NCBI GenBank assembly: GCA_037957365.1
Contig: JARHVA010002425.1
Location: 2,509,501 to 2,573,500, forward strand
Direction: 5' to 3'
Source of the DNA: Torreya grandis
Taxonomy: Eukaryota > Streptophyta > Pinopsida > Cupressales > Taxaceae
DNA length: 64,000 nucleotides
Part shown: positions 1 to 12,920 of the stretch, in pieces
How positions within the stretch are numbered: the first letter of the stretch is position 1
Layout: each line of letters opens with the position of its first letter
Notes under the pieces: model-generated
What the model was told of the DNA's origin: nothing
What the model saw: the letters and a program-made list of their open reading frames with translations, nothing else
Databases searched by the model: none
Position numbers and translations under genes: made by a program

Positions 1-811
1 AATAACATTACAAACCCTACTATTGTGTGATGTTTGTCTAATATAAACTTTTATGATATAATAAATGTTCTAATAATTATTTTATGCCTTTAACATGCTT
101 TTAAGTTATAAATACATATGTGATAACAAAAAATGGATGATGTATGATTTTATTAGATGAAAATGAACTTTAATTCTTATGTAATTAGAGAAAATTGACT
201 TCAAATTAGGATAATATTAATGTCTAAACTGATATCAAATTGTTGAAAATAAAAATAGATAAGACATGAAAATAAAGTGCAATCTAACCACAAGAGGCCA
301 TAGGAACATCATTAATGTTTTAAATAATACACTAAGTATCAATAATAGTATATAAAAACTCTAAGAGTTTTATTAAGGTTCTTGACAAAAGATTCTTACA
401 GAAAAAATCTAAAAGAATTAAGATGATAGATGGAATAGAATGAGAGAAAATTTTGAAACCATTAAAAATTAACAAACACACAAATAACACCTAATTTAGA
501 CCCAAAAAAATGAATTGATACATGCATAAACATTTAAAATTTATGAAATTTAATGATAATAAATATTGAGATGATAATTCTAGTTGTCTAAGTCTCATTC
601 TCTCTTTAATCTTGAAAACCTCTAAGAAATTTTTATTAAATTGTTATATATTTTATACAAGAAAAGGGAAGATAAAAAATCTAAAAGTACCAAGTGGCAT
701 GTGCTTATTCTTTTGGAAATGCCTCGACACTTTTGACTAGAAAAAATCCAAATTAAAATGTTCTAGTCTTCCTCTAATCAGAGGGAATCCTTTCCCTTTC
801 ATTGCATATGC

Positions 812-901
<90 letters not shown>
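812..901. repeat. (TAA)n microsatellite, about 30 units
   Basis: An uninterrupted trinucleotide run inside D1. The paralogous place in D2 (near 9025-9037) has only about four units, so the expansion followed the duplication or was lost in D2. Confidence 0.97.
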
Positions 902-902
<1 letters not shown>

Positions 903-1029
903 CATATTTACTTTTAAAAAATAATATTAATTTTGCTCATTCATCTTAGTGATGATAGATGGTTGATGGCCTTTTGGGTGATTCTTCGAACTACTTTGGC
1001 ATGACACATTCCATTTTTCCATAATGATT

Positions 1030-2090
1030 TCTCTTAATGTGAAGTGGCATGTCAAGGTTGAGTGTTTGGATGTGTATGTCATATTTATTTTGTTTTATGG
1101 GTTCATTTTCCAAAATTCATCTATCTTTGGATCCCATCCCTTCTCTGCTTCCCCTATTCATTATGGGTCGTTACTTGCCCTATGCTCCTTATTATTCAAC
1201 CATCAAAATCCCTACTTGCCTTGGATAAAATAAGATGTTGGTGTTTGAAGTAGATGGAGAAAACGATATTTTTATCATAAACCTTTTTTAGCTTTATGGA
1301 TGTAAATTGATCTCTTTAAAAAAATTCCATGATTCTATAAGTAATGAAATTATTCACGAGGTTTTTATCCCTTATTTAAGTTTGTATTAAACCTTATTAA
1401 ATCTATGCATTGAGGAGGATAGAGTTTGGAACACATACCAAAGTAGGTTTGTCACAAAGGTGTCAATTGACAATAAGCATTTGGAACATGACACACATAT
1501 TTTTATCCTACAATATATCCAAAATAAGAGGAAGCATACTACTAAACCCCAATTGTTTGAAATATCTAGTGAATTCTTTTCCATCTTTCAAAACCTTGAA
1601 TAGTTAGAATCTATTATTTAAGTACTAAAGGACTATTTTGGGGTCATAAACTTTAATTGTATTATTCATTTTTCTAGTAATCCCTCTAATTATCATGCAT
1701 TTTCCTTTATTCATAGGTTTACAGTTGAAGAAGTTTATAATATGGAATTTTTTCTTTAGAGTGATTATTGGACTGTTGACCAATAATAATAAATATTAAG
1801 CCTTGATGATGGATCCTCTAATCTAGTGTTCAAGAATGAAAAATTTGCTAAGCATCTCATTGTGCGCCCAATGGATACAAATTTGAGGATGATATCTTTG
1901 TTTAAATTCCCAAATTATAAGTTGGTAATTTTGAAGATACTTATTTTATAAGGCATGCATTTACACCATGCTTCTATACCTAAGGGTATGGACTCTATGA
2001 ATCTTTATCTTTACTTCTATAGAATAAAAATGATGGGGATTAGTGATATAATTCATTTTATACATTTTTTTCTATCAAAACCTCCATGAA
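1030..2090 (+). pseudogene. Unrecognised degenerate coding-like block (D1 copy)
   Basis: Plus-strand translation of this stretch and of 9200-10250 in D2 gives related peptide segments despite stops and frame breaks. Shared phrases are FGSHxFS, a segment rich in hydrophobic and His residues, VIDNKHL-like, ISKIxxxxxPSFKT-like and HASIPKGM. Peptide similarity kept between two diverged repeat copies suggests a decayed protein-coding region rather than random AT-rich DNA. I do not recognise the family. It may be a transposon-encoded protein or a captured gene fragment. No intact frame, start or catalytic motif can be assigned. Confidence 0.3.
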
Positions 2091-4437
2091 TGTATTATTG
2101 TAGCACCCTCCTCACACTAATTTCAAAACCAACTACAAATACTTTATTTTAATTATCTTAATTACACACTCGTGAAGCAAATGAACCCATTGCTTAAAAA
2201 CAGATTCACTAAAATATTGTATCTACTTATGATAATTAATATTGTTTTTACATCTATTGTTAATCCTTTCATATTAATATGGAATATTTACAGAGTTATC
2301 CTTGGTTTTTCATTTATCAAGTTACAATCTTGGGACTTGTGGGTTATGGGCCAACATCAATCAGCTTCCCCAAGGTCACTTTTTATCTTATAGATCCACA
2401 TAGAAGAATAATATCTAAATATATTGAACACTTATAATCATTATAAATGAACTAATTAATCATTAGAGTATTTATTTAAGCACACAATTATATATTATAC
2501 AAATGTAACACACAACTTTACAATCTACATACTCTTGAAACTATTTTAATTACGATGTTTGATGTTTTCAATATTGTTATTTTATAGGACCTAAAATAAA
2601 TTATGATAGTTTCCTAATGTATGGTTTACCATTACCATTTTTGTGGTTTAAAAATGATCAATTTATGTAGACTTTATTTTCTAATGATTTTTAATCTTTG
2701 TGGTACTTAAAATTGGTATAAAAAAAATGTATATAATGTTGTTGGAGTCTAACTTGGATTATTCTTTCCTTATCTTTTCTACCTCGATGGAGTGGGTCTT
2801 AAAATTATCCTTGTTTATAAAATTCTCAAAATAGGCATTAAAGTTTTCTTCAGGTTTCGTAAGAGTATCAAATTACAACAACTAAAACTGCCACTTAATA
2901 TAGAATAATAGTTTCCTAATTACCAATCAAAGGAAAACATATATTGACTAGTTGTTTTATCATGAGACAAAGAACACTCTATCTCAATGACTAAAATTTA
3001 ATTTTCTCTCTTATAGTTATCTTACTTAAGTATTGATGATTGGTCCCATAAATGTCAAAAAAGCAAGAATATTTTTGATTGATTCAAGATTTCTCAATAA
3101 CCTAGATGCTAATCTAATAGAAGTCCTAAGGATTTACCCTCATAAGCATCACTTATATGAAATTAGTTTTAAGTTGATAATTAAAACTCATGAGATATGG
3201 GTTCATATTAACCACTACTCATGAAATATGAGTCGATGTAGGTTGACTCAAAACTATACAAAAAGATTTTGAAATGATAATAAAAATTGATACATTGTGA
3301 AAAAATCACCACCTCTATAAAAATGATAAGGAATGATCGATAAAATCAAAAATATTATGCTCAAAACATCTATTGTGAAAGTGTTAGATATAAATAAAGA
3401 TTTTATATTATATTTGAATCAATATTTGAAGCATTAAATTCCTTTTACAACTTAATATTTCTAGAATGAAATGCCATATAGGATTAGGGCTTCCATTCGT
3501 GAATTTCTTGAAGTGTCTAGAATGTTTTTAAAAAAAATTATTCGATCCTAGGAGGCTAAAAAAAATTAATGTGTAATTAATTTTCTTCATTGAATCTCTA
3601 ATTTTTATTAATAATATTTATTAGACCAACTCAGATGGACATCAAATTATTGGAAAATTTTCTCATGAAACAAAAACATGCAAAATGAGACAAAAGTTAT
3701 TCAATATACCAATAAAATTTTGAACCCAAAACCAGTATATAAGCCAATTTGTAGTCACAGAAAGAATATAATATAATCATAAGATACACCTTCTCATGGT
3801 CTTTATGATGTGCCATTTAAAAGAGAATGTTATTTCCTAAAGAGAAAAAGAAGGTGAACTTTATGATTCTATTGTATGAAAAATGAGATGGATAGTTATG
3901 TGCTACCAAATCCAAGCATTTTTTGTGGGAGTCTTATAAACATACCCAATATTTTTCCAATCTACTAAAATGGACATGTAATTGACAATAACTTTTCTCT
4001 TACACCCAAAAGTTGCAAAATGAGACAAAAGTTGTTCTATATACCAAATAAATTTTTAATTTCATGCCCAATTGAGAAAAATAATTTGAAATCACATCTA
4101 TAATGATGTATAATGGAAATATACACCTTCTCTCTATTTCTGCCAATCCCTGGACTCCAAACTTACATATCTCTAGACACATCTCTTGAGAAAGACTTAT
4201 TGTTTGAGGTATATTTGATTCATCATTTTTAATATTTATTTTCAAAATTTCAAAATATTCATAGATATTATGAAACAAAGATAACAAAATTTTAAATGTA
4301 ATTAAATTCAAATATGCCATCCTACATAAACCTAATAGTAAAAATTTAGATACACCAAATTTAGGATAGTTTCAAAATTAGTAAAATTTTAATGACAATA
4401 ACTTATACACAATAATTAAAACTAAGTCAAATATATC

Positions 4438-4738
<301 letters not shown>

Positions 4739-5654
4739 GAACTTGCCATTTTAGTATACTAAAAATTAAAATGGAGGGGTTGTGTAAAACAAATAATTAA
4801 GAGTTACAAATAAAATAAGGAAAATATAAAATTACAGAATGAGATTTGATTTTGACATTGAATATGACATTCCATACTCATGAGGGGTCAAAGTGAGATA
4901 ACCAATATCTAAAACATTTGTCTTATTTACATTTTCATATAATAAAATAGGTTAAAATGATTTTTTTCCTATTTTTTGATGCTCACTATTATAATAATTA
5001 AAGTATCATCATTAGGTGACATCAATTTGACATTCTCGTCTGAACATCTAGTATAAGTAACCCAACATGAACTGTATTAGTGTAGTCGAGCATGAGGTCT
5101 AACTAAATCATACCCATATACAACCTCACTAGTTTTGATAAGTAAAATTTGTATTGTATGCTAAATGAGGGTTTCAATAAGCACCCTAAGCGTATCTAAT
5201 GTGTCAATCTTCATAGTCTCCTTCATTAAAAGTGGGATTATCATAGGTTGAATTGGATTTTGGATAAGGACACTCACATGATGATAAGAGATAAGATGTG
5301 CATCATCTCTATCCTATAGAAAATATTTTCATCAAGCCTCAAACTTTGAGTGATCAAAATAATTAGTTATCTTATTGACGATATGCTCACTATATATTTT
5401 CCTAAAAAATATATAAAATAACCTCATGGTTGTTACATGTTGCATGATTAAAGACCATCCACCATTAGTCCCAATTTTTTTAATTTTGTCATAGTGGCAC
5501 CATTAGATTGGGAAGCATTTACATGACAATGGATGGAATCCATTAGTTTTTTGATAAATAAATAATTTACATATTTTATCCTTTGTTATTTTCTTACATC
5601 TCATAGTAGAAGCTGACAATTTGTTTATATAATAGGACCTACATGTCTCCCTAT

Positions 5655-6600
5655 AGTAATTAGGAGGGGCATATGGGTGTTATACGTCTACGTATAGTGC
5701 TTAGGTGGAATGGAGAATTGAAAGTGAGTTTTAAAAAAATTATATAAGTAAATGTGATTATTATTATTCTTAGTAGAATATATAGTGAAAGAGAAAGAAT
5801 TCCCTACAATTGGAGGAAGATTGCATCATTTTAAGTTGGACTTTCTATCACCAAAAGTATGCTTTATACTTGTGTACTTTGGTACTTAGGTCCAAAAGTA
5901 TAGATTTTGAATGATGAGTTCTACCTAGAATACATTCTTATAGGTCAGTCATTTTCTATTTGAATGAGCATAACAAAAGATAGAACTTTGCAACAAGAAA
6001 ATAAGAACCCAGGTCAAAGTAGTACCATCCATTCTCTTTGAGCCTAGTGACAATAGTTTCATCAAAGCATTTTTTATCAACATATAGTTAATACACGCAC
6101 TAGGATAAATAATTGGTTTGAGAATCAATCAAAAGCTACATTCATTTCACTTTGGAAAATCTATGATATTTATAAAGGTTGAAAAAGAAAACCTTCATCA
6201 TAAAAAAATATATGGATTTTTGAGGTCTTGAAAATTAACAATGATACTTAATTTTTAGATCTATTTTTAGTAAAAATTAGGAGTTAAAAAAAGAGTAATA
6301 TGATTTCAAAAATCTCATTGTTAGTGATTTGCATGATGTTTAGAATAACTTTTAAAACAATCTTAAAATAGAGTTCAAAAGCATCTCGATTCTTTTAAAA
6401 ATATTTCACAATTGAGAATGCCATTAAGATGTCAAGTAAGATACCATTTAAATTAGAATAACATTCATGAATAAACTAACTATTCAATTGCTTTGATATT
6501 TCAAAACAAAGTATTATAATATTACATGATGGAAGTACCTTTTGGAAGAAAGTTCTACTTGGGGCATGTTGGACCACCAGCCTCATTATGTAGTTGGAGA
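5655..6600 (-). repeat. Gene-less copy of the C2-gene upstream region
   Basis: The stretch matches 46470-47420 upstream of the intact C2 gene and 33885-34750 in copy B over about 0.95 kb. The paired ACGT cores at 5684-5693 are kept here although copy B has lost them to ACAT. There is no TATA box and no coding sequence next to it. The left end joins directly to a segment that lies several kilobases away in copies B and C. Confidence 0.7.
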
Positions 6601-8312
6601 GATGCGAGTGTAATGGATAAGAAAAATTTTGTATTTTTTGGTGTGCCAAGAAGAAATGATGGTTTTCCAATTTTTTATTTATATACATAGGAATGCATAT
6701 GTGCTATGAAGCATAGACTTTATAGTGCATATGCACTCTAGTTTTAATAATTACCAAGCATAAAATTTAATAGCACATAAGTAGTATTCCAAAGTCCATA
6801 TAAGTTTTAATGTCAATTGTATTTTGATATATTTTTGTAACCCGTCAAATTCTTTCCATTATCACATTTTTAACATTTGAATTTTGAGAGAGAGAGTAGG
6901 AACAAAATCCTATTTGACTTTTCATTTAAGGAAAGAGTGGATATACAATCATTTATATCATTGGCATCATTTTAGATATTTCATTCAAAGAAGTCACAAG
7001 AAAATAATTACCTTAAACAATTGTATTATTTTTAATATTTATATTAAGAAAATAAGTAGAAAGGCGATAATTTGTAACATTTGTATTTTGATAAAAATTA
7101 TGAATGCAAATTTTTCATTCATATTAGCTTTTAGAAATATTCAACATTATATTATATACATCAAGGTTTAAATTTTCTCAAATACTTTATTTAAAATTAA
7201 TGTATATTTACTTAGTAATTGATTTTAACATAAAATATGACATTTCAGATTCATGAAAGGTCAAAGAGATAACCAACATCCAAAATATTTATATTATTTG
7301 CTTTTCATGTGATCAAATAGGGTCAAAATATTTTTTCCTTTCTTTTCATCTCACTATTATAATAATGAGAGTCATCACCATCCCTATTTGAAGTACTATA
7401 ATATTTAACCTAATGAAGATAAATATTTACACCATTACATCAATAGACTGAATAATCACTTGTACACTAAACTATGAAAAATACATAGAGATGGATAAAC
7501 ATTATAATAAGAATGCAAAATTGGAGATAAATCAAATCTGAAACATTAAAAACCAAATATTAGTATTGAGGTATGTACATAAGGGATATATTTCCAAAGA
7601 ATAAAACATCACTTAGCAATCTTAGAGAAAAAAAACTTGATTTTAGATTGGATTTTAAGGAACTTTTTTGTCATACATACATTACAACCAGAAAATATCC
7701 ATTCAATAGCCCTAAATTTGAAAACAACAAAGAAAAAAAATAGAATGAATAAATAATTCAATCAAATTTTATTCTCAAGTAAATATAATTATGTGTAAAC
7801 TATGTACATTAATGGCCAATGCAGTTTTGTTCCCATTAGAGACTGAATGTTCATCCTCTACAAACATTAAAAATTTAATTAAGTTTATAAATAGTTGTTG
7901 AATGTTAACAAGGTAGCATTGATCCCATGCTAGACAATTTCTAATGCACTAGTGATGGCCCTGACAAATGAGAAACATTTCCAAATTAAGATGATGAAAA
8001 GAAAGTGCACATTAATCACAAAGAGTAATAGAAATGTCATTTACGCTTTAGACAATCCACTCATCTTTGATAATAGTATGGAAAGATTCCAAAGGTTTTT
8101 TAAAGTTATTAATAAAAGATTCAGAATAAGAGAAATCATAAAAGAGTAAATAAAATAATTAATTTGAAGTTAAAGAAAATTTTAGAACCATTAAAAATTA
8201 ACAAATACAAATAATATGTAATTTTGAACCAAAAAATGGATAATATTATTAAGGGTCTAACACCTAATTGTTCCATGTTTGGGTAGCAGCCTTACACCCC
8301 ATTGACTGTATT

Positions 8313-8316
<4 letters not shown>

Positions 8317-8400
<84 letters not shown>
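8317..8400. repeat. (CA)n microsatellite, about 42 units
   Basis: A pure CA run immediately left of the (TA)n inverted repeat. D1 has neither. Confidence 0.97.
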
Positions 8401-8809
<409 letters not shown>

Positions 8810-9082
8810 TTATAATTGTTTATGTTTCATTTTCTTTTTAATCATGAAATCCTCTAAACAATTGTTTTATGAAATTGTTATAAATTTTCATCTAGAAAGT
8901 ATTAAGTGGTACGTGCTTATTATATTGGAGATGCCCATACAATTTTGACTGGAAAAAATCCAAATTAAAATAGTCTAGTCTTCCTCTAATTGGAGGGGAT
9001 CCTTTCCTTTTCATTACACATGCCAATAATAATAATCACATTTACTTTTTAAAAATGATTTTAATTACCCTCATTAATCTCA

Positions 9083-9154
9083 TTGACGATAGATAGTTGA
9101 TGGCCATTGACGATAGATAGTTGTCAGCCATTGACGATAGATAGTTGACGGCCA
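9083..9154. repeat. 24-bp unit in three tandem copies
   Basis: Three consecutive 24-bp units begin at 9083, 9107 and 9131, each starting TTGACGATAGATAGTTG and differing at a few positions near the end. D1 has a single diverged unit near 948-972, so the triplication is specific to D2. Confidence 0.92.
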
Positions 9155-9199
9155 TTTGGTATGACACACTCCCTTTCTTCATAATTATTTCCCTTAATG

Positions 9200-10250
9200 T
9201 GAAGTGGCTTGTCGAGGTTGAGTGTTCGAAGTGACGAATCTCCTAGGTATTTTCTTTTGTAGGTTAACTAGTCAAATTTCATCCTTGTTTGGCTCCCATC
9301 TCTTCTCCACTTCCTTATTAATTGTGGGTCTCTATTTTCCCTATTCTACTTTCCATTTACACCATGGAAAGCCCTACATACATTGGATAGAAGAAGAAGA
9401 TGATGTTCAAAGTAGAAAAAGGCAATGCTATTTTTAGCACAAAACATGTTCAGTTTTATGGATGGGAGTCGAGTTCTTCTAAAAATTATCATGGTCCTAT
9501 AATCGATAAAATTCTTTAAGAGGATTTTATCTATTCTTAGTTTATATTAAATTTTATTAAGCATTGTATTGGTCAGAACTTCCTTGTTACAAGTATAGAG
9601 TTTTGAACACATATCAGTGTAGGTCTTCCTTAAGGGTGGTAATTGACAACAAGCATTTGGACCCTTTCACACATCTTTTTTTCCTAGAATTTATCCAAAA
9701 TAGGAGGAAACATGCTAATGAAACCCAACTGTCTAAAATATCTATGAATTATTTTCCATTTTTCAAAACCTCAAACATAAATTAGACTATGTTTTGTAAG
9801 TACTAAAAGATTATTCAAGGATTGAAAACATGGTTTGAAATATTTTTTATCTAGTAATCCCTCTCGTGGTCATGTATTTTCCTCTATTGATGGGTTTGGA
9901 GTCAAAGAATTTTATATTATGGAATGGCTTCTATGGAGCGATCAGTCGACTATTGAGTAATAATGAGAAATATTAAGCCTTGATGATGGATCATCTACTT
10001 TAATGTTCAGGAATTAAAAATGTGTTGAACATCTCTTTGCCCCCTCGATGGCTACAAATTTGAGAATGACATCTTTAGTTAACTTCCCAAATTGTAAGTG
10101 GGTAGCTTTAAATAATTTTTTTTTAGAAGGCATATGTTTAGCCCATGCTTCTATACCTAAGGGTATGGGCTCTATGAATCATTGTATTTTTTTCTCTAGA
10201 AGAAAAATGGCAATGCTTGGTGATCCAATTAATTTTTTGTAGAGTTTTAT
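9200..10250 (+). pseudogene. Unrecognised degenerate coding-like block (D2 copy)
   Basis: Counterpart of 1030-2090. The clearest open pieces are 9222-9437, 9564-9785 and 10048-10242 on the plus strand, interrupted by stops and frame changes. The last piece contains HASIPKGMGS and a C-terminal GDPINFL-like segment also traceable in D1. I cannot assign a family or function. The similarity between the two copies is the only reason to regard it as former coding sequence. Confidence 0.3.
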
Positions 10251-11203
10251 TCTAAAGGGAGCTTCGATGAATGAATTGTTGCAACACCTTCCTTGAACAC
10301 TACTTCTAAAACAAACTACAAATATTTTCTTTTAATCAATTGAATTGTGCTCATGTGAAGCAAATAGAACCATTGATTAAAAACATGTTCAATAAAATCT
10401 AACATCTACTTAGAATAACAAATGTCATGTTTACATCCATAAATAATCATTTTATATTAATAAAGAATGTCTATCGAGTTAGCCTTGGTTTGTCAATTAT
10501 TAATTTATGATCATGGCACTTGTGGGTTATGGGCCCACATGAAAAATATTCAAGGTCACCTTTCATATCATTTACACATAATATAAAAACAAATGAATGC
10601 ATTGATAAATTATAAAAATTATAAAGGAACTAATCAATCACTAGAGGAGTTATTTAGGCACATAGGTATATATTAGACACATACCACATAACATTGCAGT
10701 TTACATATTATTGAAACTATTTTAATTATGAGGTTTGATGTTTTCAATATTATTATTTTATAGGACCTAAAAAATATTATGATAGTTTTCCTAAGGTCTG
10801 GTTTACTGTTACCATTTTTGTGGTTGTAAAATGATCGATTTATGTAGACCTGATTTCCAAATCATTTTTAATCTTTGTGGTGCTTGAAATTTGTACACGA
10901 AAATATGTATATAATGTTGTGGGAGCCTAAGCCAGATTATTTTTATAGAGGAATAGGGTCATGGACTAATAAAGTTCATCCAAAATGAAAATTGTTGAAA
11001 TTTTTATTTTTAAATTTTTCATTAGTCACATTGTGCACAAGAAACATTTGTAGTGATCTTCCCTCTACCTATTGATTCTCATCATACTTCATGAGGTTCT
11101 TCTTGTGATTCTCATACACCATTTTATCTTGATCTTAAACTCATGCATATACATATATCATGAGACAAGACTTTAAACACACATTTTATTTGGTTCTTTT
11201 TGA

Positions 11204-11367
<164 letters not shown>

Positions 11368-11888
11368 CCTATGACTACAATGAAAGAGATGAATGACACA
11401 CAAGGTCACTTCTTGGATTGATCAATACATGTTGTCCATCTATGATTCCCACCCAACCACCCAAATTATATTTGAAAACATCATATAAATCTATACTAAC
11501 TTATCTAAATCCTTTCTTCCTTTTTTGTTCCTTGATGGAGTGGCTTTTGAAATCCCCATTATTTGGAAAATGGGCATTCAAACAATTTTTGGTTTAGTAA
11601 GAGTATGAAATTGATTTAATTAAAACTACCACTTAATATAGAGCAATAGTTTCCTAATCACTAATCAATGAAAACATATATTGAAAATATTTTTCATCTA
11701 GAGACAAAAAAATCTATCTCAATGATGAATTTTTTTTATCTCTCTTCTAGTGATATTTCTTAAGTGCTAGTTATTAAGCCCATAAATGTCTAAACACGAA
11801 GATTATTTTTGAGTGATGCAAGATTGCTCAATAAATTAGATGATCATCTGTTAGAAGTCTAAGGGATTTACTCTCATAATAATCACTC

Positions 11889-12116
11889 ATATGCAATGAG
11901 TTATAATTTGATAGCTCAAACTCACGAGAGATTGATTCTTCTTAAACCCATTAATCATGAAATATGGGTCAAAGTAGGTTGACTCAAAACTATACATAAA
12001 AATATATGCAATGAGTTCTAAGGTGATAATTCAAAATCATGAGAGATTGGTTCATCTTAAAACCAATAATTATGAAATATGGGTCTAATTAGGTTGACTC
12101 AAAACTAGACATAAAT
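11889..12116. repeat. 115-bp tandem duplication
   Basis: 11889-12003 and 12004-12116 are two diverged copies of one segment. Each starts ATATGCAATGAG and contains GTAGGTTGACTCAAAACTA or a close variant. D1 has a single copy around 3145-3260. Confidence 0.8.
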
Positions 12117-12920
12117 ATTACCACCTATATAAAAATTATAAGGAATGATTGAGAAAAACATAAATATTATGCTTTCAACATCTATTTTTAAGGTGTTAAA
12201 TAATAAAAAACATTTTAGAGGATATTTAAAGCATCAAATTCTTATTGCAACTAAATATTTCGAGCATGAAAAGTCATATAGGATTAGTTCTTGCATCTAT
12301 GAATTTATAGTTGAAGTGCACAAAAGATTATTTTCCAAAAGTGTTCCATCCTAAAAGGATAATAATAATGGAGGTGTATCATCTTCCACTCATTCGCTCT
12401 ACTATTTTTATTAATGATATTTATCAGACCAACTTAGATGGAGATGAAATTGGTGGAATTTTTTCTCTTACAATCAAAACTTGCAAATTGAGACAAAAGT
12501 TATTTAATATACTAAGTAAATTTTGAACCACACACCCAATCAATAAACCAATTTTCAATCATGGATATAATATAATATAAATAAAATATACACCTTATCC
12601 AACTCTTTTAAAGTTCCTAGACTTTGAACTTGTACATCGTTAGATGCACCTCTTAATAGAGACTACTAGTTCCTAAGGGGAAAAATAAGGTGAACTTTAT
12701 GAATTTGTTGCATGAAAAATGAGATGAATAGATATGTGCTACAAAATCTAAGAGTTTATTGTGAGAGTATTATTAACATACCCAATATTTTTTCAATCCT
12801 CTCAAATGGGCATGTAATTAACAATAACATTTCTCTTATAGTAAAAATTTGCAAAATGAGACAAAAGTTTCTCAATATACCAAATAAAAATATAATCACA
12901 TCATAAATTAAGGAAGATAT

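Larger units (their letters stand above)
1..4325. repeat. Dispersed repeat unit D, copy D1
   Basis: Nucleotide-level similarity runs from here into 7905-12920 and 22061-22320 (copy D2), and 1-540 also matches 59160-59700 (copy D3). Anchors include the stretch near 270-330, which recurs near 7990-8060 and 59455-59520, and the segment at 3630-3720, which recurs at 12425-12530. The copies are diverged and differ by indels, so the duplication is old. At about 4045-4075 D1 carries the uninterrupted version of the site where D2 is split by the LTR retrotransposon. Apart from the coding-like block at 1030-2090 I see no gene. The unit is probably part of an old transposable element or segmental duplicon, but I cannot name the family. 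Confidence 0.7.
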
